Shown here: one piece after another, positions 1-8,602 of the stretch
How the letters are laid out: each line of letters opens with the position of its first letter
How positions within the stretch are numbered: the first letter of the stretch is position 1
From: Gammaproteobacteria bacterium
GTDB taxonomy: Bacteria > Pseudomonadota > Gammaproteobacteria > Pseudomonadales > Azotimanducaceae
NCBI GenBank assembly: GCA_002728675.1
Contig: PBVL01000173.1
Coordinates: 1-34,848, forward strand
Length of the DNA: 34,848 bases
Direction of reading: 5' to 3'
The notes under the pieces: generated by a model
Databases searched by the model: none
What the model saw: only the letters and a program-made list of their open reading frames with translations
Told to the model about the DNA's origin: nothing
Made by a program: the position numbers and the translations under genes

Positions 1-881
1 AGCGTGCCACCGACCCTCGACGGAAGTATGAAGTTCGACAACGGGCTCGGCACGTTCGGCATCCGCTATCGCGTCGATGACTCTGCAATCCTGTATTTCC
101 GCGGTGCCCAGGGCCACCGCAACGGTGGCTTCGATGCCAACGCGCGTCTCACCGCGGCCTATGTACCCTTCGCCAACGAAGCCTCCAACAACTACGAGAT
201 CGGGCTCAGGAGCGACTGGTGGGACAACACGCTCCGGGTCAACCTCGTGACCTACCGGACCTGGCTCAAGGATCAGACCGGACTCGTTCGCGAAAACGTG
301 GGCGACGAGATCCACGTACTACGCAGGAACCTCATTGAAGTGGAATCGAGGGGTGTGGAACTCGAGGCGACGTACGCCCCCCATCCACAACTGCGGATCG
401 ACCTGATACTTGCGCACGGCAAGGCCCACCACACCCAGAATCAGGCACCCGATCTCGAGAATCCAGGGACATTTGTCGATCAGAGCGACCGGCGTGGGCA
501 CCGGCGGACAGCGCGACCTTGACCGCGCGCTACAGCTGGCCCTATGCGAGCGGGAACGTCACCGCGCTGGCGCGCTACAGATACCACTCGGACTACCAGA
601 ACAAACCGGCTCTCGCGCTCAGCAAGGTGTTCAACACGACAACGCTCGACGTCGCTGTCGCCTATCGCTGGAAAAACTGGACGTTCACGCTCTTCAGCAA
701 CAACGTCCTGGACAAGCGCTACCCCGTCAACGTGAACCGGGTGTTCGACTCGCAGTTCGTCAGCGAGCCGATGCCCGCACTTCCACTGGCGCCTGCCACG
801 TCACTGCCCGCGCCAACGGGTCTGCTGACGAACATGCATTACAACCAGGCGAAACACACGGGGCTCACCATTACCTGGTAG
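1..881 (+). pseudogene. TonB-dependent receptor, C-terminal part, 5' cut and frameshifted
   Basis: This is the end of an outer-membrane TonB-dependent receptor, which takes up a large substrate using energy passed on by TonB. Only the C-terminal beta-barrel is present, because the gene enters from the left edge. Visible barrel features are a GGFDAN-type strand motif, alternating polar/aromatic strands, an N-V-L-D-K-R-Y motif typical of the penultimate strands, and a terminal Trp. The frame changes near base 489: residues up to V-D-Q-S-D-R lie in frame 1, and the continuation PAWAPADSATLTARYSW lies in frame 3. One missing C in a CC(C) run would restore a 293-residue tail. Start codons near 519 belong to the downstream piece and are not real starts. 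The gene lies 62 bases upstream of two flavin oxidoreductases and probably shares their transcript. Substrate unknown. Family is certain; whether the break is real is not. Confidence 0.85.
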
Positions 882-943
882 CCTCTCTCACGGTAGGGCT
901 ACCTGCCGACACACCTGAACCGACTTTCGGGAGATCCTTCAAG

Positions 944-1990
944 ATGCAGACAGCAATTGGCATTGGCGGCGCAGCCTCCGGACGCAAGCGCGACTGGCAG
1001 GACAACGTCGACTTCGTGGCGGAGAGCGAAAAACTCGGTGCTGACTTCGTCTGGTCGGCCGAAGCGTGGGGGCAGGACGCAGTGGTCCCCCTCGCCTACC
1101 TCGCCGCGAAAACGTCCCGCATCAAACTGGGCACCGGCATCATGCAGATCAGTGCGCGGACCCCTTCCATGACCGCGATGACGGCCCTGACCCTCGCCGC
1201 TGTCTCGGACGACCGGTTTGTCCTGGGCCTCGGCGCAAGCGGTCCACAGGTTGTCGAGGGCCTGCAGGGTGTGCCCTTCAAGGCGCCGATCACCCGGATG
1301 CGGGAGACGATGGAGATCGTCCGCATGGCGTTCGCGGGCGACAAGATTCAGTACGACGGAAAGTACCATCAGTTGCCCCTGCCCGGCGGCGAAGGCAAGG
1401 CGTTGCGGCTCTCGCAGCCAGGCAACGACTCGATCGGCATCTACCTGGCAAGCCTCTCACCAAAGAGTCTCGAACTGACCGGCGCCATGGCGGACGGCTG
1501 GGTTGGAACGAGCTTCAGCCCGGACACGGGAGCACCCGTCATCCAGGCGATCGCCGATGCAGCAACGGCGGCGGGTCGTTCGATCGCCGACGTGGACCTT
1601 CAGGTGGGCGGCGGCGTCGCCTTTACGGACGATGTCGAAGCACTGATCGCTCCCCAGAAGGCCGGTATGGCATTCCAGCTTGGCGCCATGGGCTCAGCCG
1701 AGCACAATTTCTACAATGACGCGTTCAAGCGCCAGGGGTTCGAAGAGGATGCCACCGAGGTCCAGCGGTTGTGGATCGCGGGCAAACGCGAAGCCGCGAT
1801 CGACCGCGTACCCGACGACATGATCCTCAAGACCAACCTGTTCGGCACGGAGGACATGGTGCGCGATAGAATCCGTGCCTATCGTGACGTCGGGATCAAT
1901 ACACTGCGTCTGTCGCCAATGGGCGCGACGCTCGATGAGCGACTCGAAACACTCGGGCGCACCATCGAACTCGTCAGGGAAGCAAGCTGA
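944..1990 (+). CDS. LLM-class flavin-dependent oxidoreductase (first of three)
   Basis: A 348-residue protein of the luciferase-like monooxygenase superfamily (TIM-barrel enzymes using FMN or F420). Family signs are an N-terminal strand and helix followed by A-E-S-E-K-L-G-A-D-F-V-W, then A-K-T-S-R-I-K-L-G-T-G-I near residue 60, a segment around G-L-G-A-S-G-P near 100, and the C-terminal S-P-K-S-L-E-L-T-G-A-M-A-D-G-W signature common in F420-type members. The ATG at 944 is preceded by GGGAG at 929-933, about ten bases away, which decides the start; the frame is open further upstream but overlaps the receptor gene. A second LLM gene follows 53 bases later. Cofactor (FMN or F420) and substrate cannot be read from the sequence. 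Co-location with a TonB receptor suggests oxidation of an imported compound, which is inference. Confidence 0.9.
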   Translation: MQTAIGIGGAASGRKRDWQDNVDFVAESEKLGADFVWSAEAWGQDAVVPLAYLAAKTSRIKLGTGIMQISARTPSMTAMTALTLAAVSDDRFVLGLGASGPQVVEGLQGVPFKAPITRMRETMEIVRMAFAGDKIQYDGKYHQLPLPGGEGKALRLSQPGNDSIGIYLASLSPKSLELTGAMADGWVGTSFSPDTGAPVIQAIADAATAAGRSIADVDLQVGGGVAFTDDVEALIAPQKAGMAFQLGAMGSAEHNFYNDAFKRQGFEEDATEVQRLWIAGKREAAIDRVPDDMILKTNLFGTEDMVRDRIRAYRDVGINTLRLSPMGATLDERLETLGRTIELVREAS

Positions 1991-2043
1991 CTTCCGCTGA
2001 CACACCTGACCCACGCCCCCCTTTCTGACTGGAGTATAACGCC

Positions 2044-2955
2044 ATGCGTATGGGACTCATGATAGGAGCCTCTGACGGACCTGACGGCAGCCTGGCCGGG
2101 ATCATCAGGACAGCGCAGGATGCGGAAGCACGCGGCTTCGATGACCTGTGGATGGCGAACATCTTCGGGCTCGACGCCATCTCGACGCTCTCGCTCGTCG
2201 GTTCGCACACAAGCACGATTGGCCTTGGTACCGCGGTGACACCCACCTATCCACGACACCCGACCGCACTGGCCCAGCAGGCAATGACGGCCGGGGCTGC
2301 GGCACAGGGCCGGTTCCGGCTGGGGATTGGCCTGTCCCACAAGATCGTGATCGAGAACATGCTGGGCTTCTCCTACGACAAGCCCGCGCGGCACATGCGT
2401 GAATACCTCGAGGTGCTCGGGCCACTCATGCGCGGAGAGACCGTGTCCCATGCGGGCGAACAGTACAATGTGAACCTCACGTTGACTGTCCCCGATGCTG
2501 GCCATGTCCCCATCCTGGTCGCAGCGCTTGGCCCGCAGATGCTGAAGCTCACCGGCGAGCTCGCGGACGGTACCGTGACGTGGATGACCGGTCCCCGCAC
2601 CCTCGAGGACCATATCGTCCCATCGCTGAACACTGCCGCGGATTCCGCCGGGAAACCTGTGCCCACGGTCGCGGCCGGGTTTCCGATCGTCGTGACGAAC
2701 GACCCCAACGCCGCGCGGGAGCGCATCGGCAAGACACTCGCGGGCTACGGCCAATTGCCCTCCTACCGCGCCATGCTCGATCGCGAGGGGCTGGCCGGTC
2801 CGGGCGATATCGCGCTTGCGGGAGACGAGAACACCCTGCGCTCATCCCTGCAGCGTCTGAAGGACCTCGGTGTCACCCACTTCTGCGCGGCAATCGTGCC
2901 GACCGATGACGGCGCCTACGACCGCACGCTGGAATTCCTGTCAGGAGATTGGTAG
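2044..2955 (+). CDS. LLM-class flavin-dependent oxidoreductase (second of three)
   Basis: A 303-residue luciferase-like monooxygenase family protein of the methylene-tetrahydromethanopterin-reductase-like group. It starts with a short strand (MGLMIG), then D-A-E-A-R-G-F-D-D-L-W-M, followed by T-S-T-I-G-L-G-T-A-V-T-P and R-H-P-T-A-L-A-Q-Q near residues 57-80, an arrangement typical of the FMN/F420 barrel. The motif L-K-L-T-G-E-L-A-D-G-T-V lies in the C-terminal half. GGAG at 2031-2034 supports the ATG at 2044; an ATG two codons later is also possible. It differs from its neighbour at 944 in length and sequence, so the pair is not a recent duplication. The stop codon TAG overlaps the ribosome-binding site of the next gene, indicating one operon. 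Substrate unknown. Confidence 0.9.
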   Translation: MRMGLMIGASDGPDGSLAGIIRTAQDAEARGFDDLWMANIFGLDAISTLSLVGSHTSTIGLGTAVTPTYPRHPTALAQQAMTAGAAAQGRFRLGIGLSHKIVIENMLGFSYDKPARHMREYLEVLGPLMRGETVSHAGEQYNVNLTLTVPDAGHVPILVAALGPQMLKLTGELADGTVTWMTGPRTLEDHIVPSLNTAADSAGKPVPTVAAGFPIVVTNDPNAARERIGKTLAGYGQLPSYRAMLDREGLAGPGDIALAGDENTLRSSLQRLKDLGVTHFCAAIVPTDDGAYDRTLEFLSGDW

Positions 2956-2964
2956 GAGCGCACG

Positions 2965-3327
2965 ATGCTGTGTCCGAAATGTGTCCACGAGATGGAAACC
3001 GTCTCCGTCGAAGGCATCGAAATCGACCGATGCGCCCACTGTTTCGGCATCTGGTTCGACCGACTGGAGAAGGAAGACCTGCTAAAACTCAAGGGCGCCG
3101 AGTCGGTTGACGTCGGAGACGAGTTTGTTGGTGCCAGGTACGACCAGATTCAGCAGATCGACTGTCCCAAGTGCGGAACACCGGCGCTGCACGTCAACGT
3201 GCAGTAGCCAACCATCCGTTTTGAGAAGTGTCCGACCTGCGGCGGCTCGTTCTTCGACGCGGGCGAGTTCCGGGACTACCTCGAGGAAGAGATTATCGAG
3301 CAGTTCCAGGCGTTGCTGACCGACTAG
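2965..3327 (+). pseudogene. zf-TFIIB zinc-ribbon protein with an in-frame TAG at codon 81
   Basis: A small double zinc-ribbon protein (zf-TFIIB family; role poorly known, presumably nucleic acid or protein binding). The first knuckle is C3-x2-C6 ... C23-x2-C26, followed by G-I-W-F-D. The second begins with C67-P-K-C70. Codon 81 (3205-3207) is TAG. Past it the same frame continues without interruption as PTIRFEKCPTCGGSFFDAG and on to a TAG at 3325. That stretch supplies the second pair C89-x2-C92 and the G-x-F-F-D-A-G-E-F signature expected in this family. Stopping at codon 80 would leave half a zinc site. A single C-to-T change (CAG to TAG) explains it. Other genes here end in TAG, so TAG is a true stop in this organism. 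Options are a recent nonsense mutation, a base-call error or readthrough. AGGAG at the previous stop serves as ribosome-binding site. Confidence 0.8.
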
Positions 3328-3330
3328 GCC

Positions 3331-3350
3331 AGCCCGCGACGATGCGGGCT
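3331..3350. terminator. Hairpin between convergent genes
   Basis: AGCCCGC-GACGAT-GCGGGCT forms a perfect 7-bp stem with a six-base loop, exactly between the zinc-ribbon gene stop (3327, plus strand) and the stop of the minus-strand LLM gene (3350-3352). It lacks a clear T-run on either side. It may work as a weak bidirectional terminator or as a 3'-end stabilising hairpin. Confidence 0.5.
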
Positions 3351-4270
3351 CAGCGCCCCTCGAACGCGGGCAACACGTGATCGATGAAGAGGCGGGTCTG
3401 TTCGGTCATCTCCGACGCATTGCGCGCGATGGGCATGCACACGAATTTACTGCAACCGCCGGCAATGTACTCTTCAGCACGCGCGATCACCGCGTCCGCG
3501 TCCCCTGTCACCATGAATCGCGAGGGGTCCTTGCCGGTGCGGGCCTTCAGGCCGTCGGCGGTCTGTTTCGACGCGGAATCCTCACCGCTACCGATGCGGA
3601 ACGAGAACGTCGCGCCGTAGTGGTCTTCGTCAATTGAACGCCCGGTGTCTACCAGAGCGGCCTTGATACCGCGCACCATGACCGCCGCTTGTTCCGGCGT
3701 GTCGATGCCGCCCAGCCAGCCGGTGCCGTATCTGGCGGTCCGCTTAATCGCCACTTCGGAGGAGCCTCCGATCCAGAGGGGAATGTCCGGGTTCACGGGT
3801 CTGGGGGCAATGCTTGCCTCATCGTATTTGAAGAAGGTGCCGTCGAACGACACCGACTCTTCACTCCAGAGCCGCGAGACCAGTTCCAGCGCCTCGTTCG
3901 CCTTCCTGCCGCGTGCCTTGGTCGGTGTACCTGTCGCCGTATAGTCGCGGGAAACGGCACTGCCGATGCCAAACGCGGGCAGCAAACGGCCTTCCGAGAG
4001 TACGTCGATCGTCGCAAGCTGCTTTGCAGTCAGCAGCGGATCCCGCAGCGCAATCGACGCGACATTCATGCCGAAGCGCATGCGGTCGGTGGCTCCCGCG
4101 AGCGCGGCCATCGTGGCGATGCATTCCAGCATCGGCTCCGTGGAGACGAGCCGGTCCGTCTGCCAGATCGAGTCGACGTGACCCTTCTCACACTGCTCGA
4201 CCCACGCCCAATACTCACGCGCGGCGTCAAACGGATATCGGGAAGTCCCGAGGCCCAGACCAATCGTCAT
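3350..4270 (-). CDS. LLM-class flavin-dependent oxidoreductase (third of three)
   Basis: A 306-residue luciferase-like monooxygenase family protein. The N-terminus has a short strand G-L-G-L-G-T-S, then D-S-I-W-Q-T-D-R, matching the family's A-D-x-x-W-x-x-D pattern. R-D-P-L-L-T-A-K-Q-L-A-T-I-D lies near residue 80, followed by G-R-L-L-P-A-F-G-I-G. The I-P-L-W-I-G-G-S-S-E motif, typical of F420-dependent members, lies near residue 165. The ATG at 4270 is the first good start; the upstream ribosome-binding site is weak (GGTGA). It is 32 bases downstream of the MMPL exporter gene on the same strand and is probably cotranscribed with it. It is oriented toward, and not obviously derived from, the two LLM genes at 944-2955. 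Substrate and cofactor choice unknown. Confidence 0.9.
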   Translation of the reverse strand: MTIGLGLGTSRYPFDAAREYWAWVEQCEKGHVDSIWQTDRLVSTEPMLECIATMAALAGATDRMRFGMNVASIALRDPLLTAKQLATIDVLSEGRLLPAFGIGSAVSRDYTATGTPTKARGRKANEALELVSRLWSEESVSFDGTFFKYDEASIAPRPVNPDIPLWIGGSSEVAIKRTARYGTGWLGGIDTPEQAAVMVRGIKAALVDTGRSIDEDHYGATFSFRIGSGEDSASKQTADGLKARTGKDPSRFMVTGDADAVIARAEEYIAGGCSKFVCMPIARNASEMTEQTRLFIDHVLPAFEGR

Positions 4271-4302
4271 GTTGTCACCACGTAAGCGAGGAATCGCCCA
4301 GT

Positions 4303-6635
4303 CTAGTCGGGTGCTTTGCGGGTGTCACCGCCGTCGAGCAGCATCAGGAGCGGCGGCAACAGGAAGAAGTCCAGGACCACCGCGACGAGAATCGTGATTG
4401 CGGAAAGCGTCCCGAGTTGCTGGTTCGGCGAGAAGGATGAGCTTGCGAGTACAGCAAAGCCGGCCGCCAGGATGATTGTCGTCGATGAGAGCGCAGTCCC
4501 AACGTGTTCGAAGGTGTGCCGGATCGAATCTTCCGCCGACAGCGCCAGTTCGCGTCGGGCGCGACGATAAGTCGAAAGGAAATGCACCGTATCGTCGACG
4601 ATCAGGCCCATCGTGATCGACGTGATGACCGAGGCAATCATGCCAATCTCGCCAACGAGCATTGCCCAGATGCCGAGCGTAACCGCAGCGGGGAACAGGT
4701 TCGGCACGAGACTGAGAACACCGAGCTTCAGATTCCGCAGGGCCACCATCAGTACCAACGCGATCAGGCCAAACGCGAGCAGGGTACCCAGCAGCATGTT
4801 GCGGATCATGCGCTGCGACAGATAGGCGAACATGATCGAACTGCTGGCACCCTGGGTCCACATCGCCTCCGGCGCATGCTCGCGCAGCCATGCTTCAGCC
4901 TTGACCTTGATCCCTCGAATATCGCGTGAATGGATGTCATGCAGGGTCATTACGACCTTGGTCGCGGATTTGTCGGCGTCGATCTGGCTGTTCAGATCCA
5001 GCCCGTAAGGCAACGACATCTCGAACAGCAGCAGAAACTGCGCGGCGAGCGGGCGCGTGTCGGGGATGCGATACCAGTCGGGATCGTCACCGTGCATCGC
5101 GCGATTGAGGCGCTTCTGTACGTCGGAGAAGATGTAGACGTGCGCAACCTCCGACTGCTCGAGGCTCCAGGCGCGGAACGCGTCCAGTGTCGCCAGGTAG
5201 GCGGGCTCGGAAATGGAGCCCTCACCACCTCCTGACAGGGAGAATTCGAGCGTATAGGGGCCAGTCAGATGCTCGGTGGTGAAGTCGGTGTCGGCTCTCA
5301 GCGGCAAATCGTCGGGAAAATACTCGAGGAACGACTCACCGAGATCGTTGGTCGGCACGAGCGCGATCAGCATGATGGCCACGCCGCCGATGCCGACCAG
5401 AAACACCCGCGATCGGCCAATGACAACCTCGGCAAGCTGACACAGCAGGCGGCGTGCAACACCGCGTCGTCGCCCTTCGGCAAACGGGAGAATGAACCAG
5501 AGTGCCGGCAGCAGCGTCAGCGACAGCAGCCATGCCGCAAAAATACCGAATCCCGCCATGTTGCCCATGTCGGCCATCGGCGGAGAGCCGGAGGTGTTGA
5601 GTGACGTGAAGCCAATGATCGTCGTCAGACTGGTGACCGCGACCGGCTCGAACTTCTCCTTCAGCCCCTGCCGGATCGCCTGATCCTTGTCGAGGCCGTC
5701 CTCCATGTGCTGAAGGGCGGCGACAAAGATGTGCACCGAGTTGGCGAGCGCGAGCGTCAGCACCATCAGCGGTGCCATCGACGACGGTGACGTGAAGACG
5801 ATGCCAATCGCGGAACCGAGCCCGGCTGACGACATTGCCGCAAGGGACAGCAGCAGCACCGTCACCATCGTGGCGGGCACCGAGCGGAGCAGCACCGCCG
5901 TGAGCAGCACGATGAGCCCCAGCATCACCGGCATCAGCAGGGCCATGTCCTCCTCCATCGTGACGAGCATGGCGTGGTCGAACAGAACAAGCCCCGTGCG
6001 GGCAACGACGAGATCCGGGTACTTCGCCCCGAGTTCATCTTCGAGTGCCTGACTGAATTCAACGACTTCGGGTACAAACTCGTGTTTCGGGCCGGGCGGG
6101 AAGTGAATCGTCACCATGACGGCCGCGGTCTTGCCATCCGGGGAAATGAGGCGGTGGACGAGCGAGGGCTCCGCAATCGCAACCGCCAGACGGGCTTCGC
6201 GTTCGGCGGGGGACAGATCGGCAAACTCGACCAGGTCCGCGACGATCAGGTCGTCCTCTTGCGCAATCGTATGCTGGAAGTTGGTGACCGAGTCGACCCT
6301 CAGCGCGTGCGGCGTCAGCCAGGCCTGTTCGGTCGCGTCCAGCAACGCCCGCAGGGCATACCCTTCGAACATGGTGCCGGACGGACTGCGCAGGGCCAGC
6401 AGGTAGTAGTCGGCATTCGTATAGGTCGTCTCGAGCGCGTCGAGCGCAATCAGTTCCGGGTTGTCGTCATCGAAGAAGATCCGGTAGTCGGTCGTGATGA
6501 CCATCCGATCGAGCGTGGACGCAAGATACAGCGGACCGGCAAGCGCCAGCAGGACGACCGCGAAGCGCCAACGCTGTACGACATCGAGATACCGGTCGAG
6601 GATCGAGGCCTCCGGTCAGATGTTGGTCGCGCCAC
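4303..6635 (-). pseudogene. MMPL/RND-superfamily exporter, start obscured by an apparent one-base indel
   Basis: A large inner-membrane transporter of the RND superfamily (MMPL type), which usually moves lipids or hydrophobic compounds. It shows the two-fold repeat: a first membrane segment, a large periplasmic domain, and a cluster of five to six helices (around MPVMLGLIVLLTAVLL), then a second periplasmic domain and a second helix cluster containing G-L-I-V-D-D-T-V-H-F, a hallmark of the family. The first ATG in the open frame, at 6504, lies after the first membrane helix, so it is not the true start. Upstream codons encode EASILDRYLDVVQRWRFAVV in the same frame but have no ATG/GTG/TTG before the TGA at 6618. 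A GTG at 6635 in another frame gives M-A-R-P-T-S-D-R, and adding one G near 6612 joins it to E-A-S-I-L-D-R (about 777 residues). This would overlap the SDR gene by 20 bases. Confidence 0.82.
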
Positions 6636-7410
6636 CGTCGAGCGGCAGCACCACCCCGGAAAGATAGGAGCCGGCGCGCGATGACAGGAAGATGGTCAGC
6701 CCGGCCGCGTCCTCCACCGCCCCCCATCGCTTCATCGGAAAGCCGGCACGTACCTGCTCTTCCAGTTCCGGCGTCGCATAGAGCGGCGCGGTCATTTTCG
6801 ACTGGAACGGCCCAGGCGCGATGCAGTTGACGTTGATCTGCTCGTCCATCAGATCCCGCGCAAGTTGCGCTGTCAGTTGATTGAGGCCAGCTTTGGCCGC
6901 CACGTAGGAGTAGTTCCGGAGGCCTGACGGCTTCAGACCGTTCACGGACGAGACGTTGACGATCGAAGCGCGCTGCTCGGGTCTCGCCGCGGCACGGAGC
7001 AGTGGTAGCACTTTCTGGATGAGGAAGAACGGACCTTTGATATCGAGGTCCATGACCTTGTCCCAGGCCTTCTCCGAGAACTTGTCGATGTCCTCGCTCC
7101 AGGTGAGACCGGCGTTGTTAACGAGAATGTCGAGGCGCGACTCCCGGCCGGCAATCTCATCCGCGAGCTCCTGGCAGCCCGCAATCGTCGAGACGTCGCT
7201 CGGAATCGCGACACATTCACCAAACTCCGAGAGTGTCGATTCCGCCTCCTGGCAAGCTTCCGGTTTGCGCGACGCGACGTAAACCCGGGCGCCGCAGCGC
7301 ACCAGTCCTTCGGCGATCATGAGGCCGATCCCGCGCGTACCGCCCGTTACGAGGGCAACCTTCCCCCGAACCCCAAACAGATGTTCGTAGTAATCCGTTG
7401 CCAAAGTCAT
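6616..7410 (-). CDS. Short-chain dehydrogenase/reductase (SDR)
   Basis: A 264-residue classical SDR, an NAD(P)-dependent oxidoreductase acting on alcohols or ketones. The Rossmann glycine motif T-G-G-T-R-G-I-G lies at residues 22-29, N-N-A-G at 98-101, the catalytic Ser at 154/155 in V-N-V-S-S-V, and the catalytic Y169-x3-K173. The chain ends with the usual D-G-G near the C-terminus. An Arg soon after the second strand (A-S-R-K-P) suggests NADP(H) preference, an inference from family rules. The ATG at 7410 follows AGGAA. The gene lies 65 bases downstream of an acyl-CoA dehydrogenase-like gene and upstream of the MMPL exporter, fitting a catabolic operon for an acyl or alicyclic compound. The exact substrate cannot be told. 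Confidence 0.92.
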   Translation of the reverse strand: MTLATDYYEHLFGVRGKVALVTGGTRGIGLMIAEGLVRCGARVYVASRKPEACQEAESTLSEFGECVAIPSDVSTIAGCQELADEIAGRESRLDILVNNAGLTWSEDIDKFSEKAWDKVMDLDIKGPFFLIQKVLPLLRAAARPEQRASIVNVSSVNGLKPSGLRNYSYVAAKAGLNQLTAQLARDLMDEQINVNCIAPGPFQSKMTAPLYATPELEEQVRAGFPMKRWGAVEDAAGLTIFLSSRAGSYLSGVVLPLDGGATNI

Positions 7411-7475
7411 TTCCTGCCAACCGAAACAGCGCGCGCAAGCCTACCCCGTTTGCCCATGCCCTGCAGGCAGGCGCC

Positions 7476-8398
7476 TCAGATGTCGGGCAGAAGTTGGCGC
7501 AACGTCAGAGCGTCCAGCGCTGCTCTCCGCGCGGCCACGTCACGCGCCGCGCCGTGCACCGCGTCACAGGCGACTTCGGTTGCGAACTGCGCCGCGAGAC
7601 CGGCGCGATGCAGGTGTCCCGCGGATCGCGCGACGTCGACCAACAACGCCCGGGCGGCGTGCCGGCGCGCCTCGCGCAAACCCTCGGCAAACCGCCCGGC
7701 AAGACCAACAGCGACGGCCGCCGCAAGCACCCGGGCCCGCAAGCGTTCATCGGTCGTCGGTCCTGCATCGGTGTGTGCCTCCGGCACTGAGAGTTGTCCG
7801 GTGACGGGGCGCACCTCGGCCCAGCCGACCGCCGCAAGCGCGCGGCCACCCTCGGGAACTGCCGACAGGTGCCCGGTGGGCAGGACCGCAACCCGCGTCT
7901 CTCCAGTCGACGCGCCTGCCTCGGCAACCGCGAAGGGAAGGACGGCGACATCCGCCTCCTGCGCGCCCGATGCGCCGGACCAGTTACCCGTGATCCGATA
8001 CAGGCCTCCAACCCGTTCCCCCGACGCCTCGGGAATCAGGGCGCTGCACTGCGCCATGTACGGATGAGGAAACAGATCGAGCGCGGCACGTTCCGCAGGG
8101 CCAGCCCCGCGCCGCTTCCGGCAACGACAGCGCACGCAATGGCGGCATCCAGGGCGGCGAGGCGCTCGACGACATCCGCTTGTACCGCGAGCGACAGATC
8201 CAGCCCGTCCCAGTCGGCCGGCATCGTCATCCGGAAGAGACCAGCATCGGTCAAGAGCCCCAACGTATCCGCGTCCAGCCGCCGCGCGCGTTCGGCGCGC
8301 AGGCTCGCCTCCTCAATATGAGCCTCCAGCCCCTCAACGTTTCGCAGCAGCGCATCGAGGTCTGCCGGAGACTCCAGCCGAGGCTGTGCTCGTTCCAT
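7476..8398 (-). pseudogene. Acyl-CoA dehydrogenase-like flavoprotein, frameshifted
   Basis: An acyl-CoA dehydrogenase-fold protein, probably of the HsaA/DszC-like group that acts as a flavin-dependent monooxygenase or dehydrogenase. The N-terminal half has D-A-G-L-F-R-M-T-M-P-A-D-W-D-G, the usual entry to the helical domain. The middle part has G-L-Y-R-I-T-G-N-W-S-G-A-S-G, matching the family's G-G-Y-x-v-x-G-x-W-x-f-x-S-G. The two halves lie in different frames. The change is at 8084-8086, where V-P in one frame continues as A-L-D-L-F-P-H-P in the other, and one additional G/C in the run restores 307 residues. That is short for the family (about 380-400), mainly in the C-terminal helical bundle. 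ATG 8398 is preferred; a TTG at 8410 is possible. It is first in a minus-strand unit with SDR, MMPL and LLM genes. Confidence 0.75.
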
Positions 8399-8427
8399 AT
8401 GCTCGCTCAAACCAAGTCAACTCGTCG

Positions 8428-8450
8428 TGGCAGAGTCGGCAACACTGCCA
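8428..8450. promoter_or_regulatory. Inverted repeat in a divergent intergenic region, possible operator
   Basis: TGGCAG and CTGCCA form perfect 6-bp arms around an 11-base centre, and inner GT/AC bases can extend the symmetry past one A/A mismatch. It lies 30-50 bases upstream of the acyl-CoA dehydrogenase start (minus) and about 150 bases upstream of the epoxide hydrolase (plus). Size and position suit a TetR-type operator, but no such regulator is in the window. The function is inferred. Confidence 0.3.
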
Positions 8451-8602
8451 GAACCACCATCGCGACTTGCGCCCGCGAACGCTGAAACGACGAACGGCAG
8501 GAACCCCGTCGGCGGCCGCGCCTGTTTGCTCTGAGTACGGATTTCCTGGATATTCGCGGCGCAGCCCGCCGGTTCTCGCGCGCACCAAGGTAGGAGTCAG
8601 TC

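Noticed and set aside
410-943. An upstream extension of the first LLM gene to base 410
   Set aside because: The extra sequence is Arg/Gln-rich, overlaps the receptor barrel in another frame, and a ribosome-binding site sits just ahead of ATG 944.
3205-3207. TAG in the zinc-ribbon gene as a pyrrolysine codon
   Set aside because: Other genes here end in TAG, and no pyrrolysine system is expected in this kind of organism.
6616-6618. The SDR stop TGA, in the same frame as the MMPL gene, as a second selenocysteine codon
   Set aside because: The SDR ends normally with its usual C-terminus, no Sec family fits, and a GTG start plus one missing base explains the layout.
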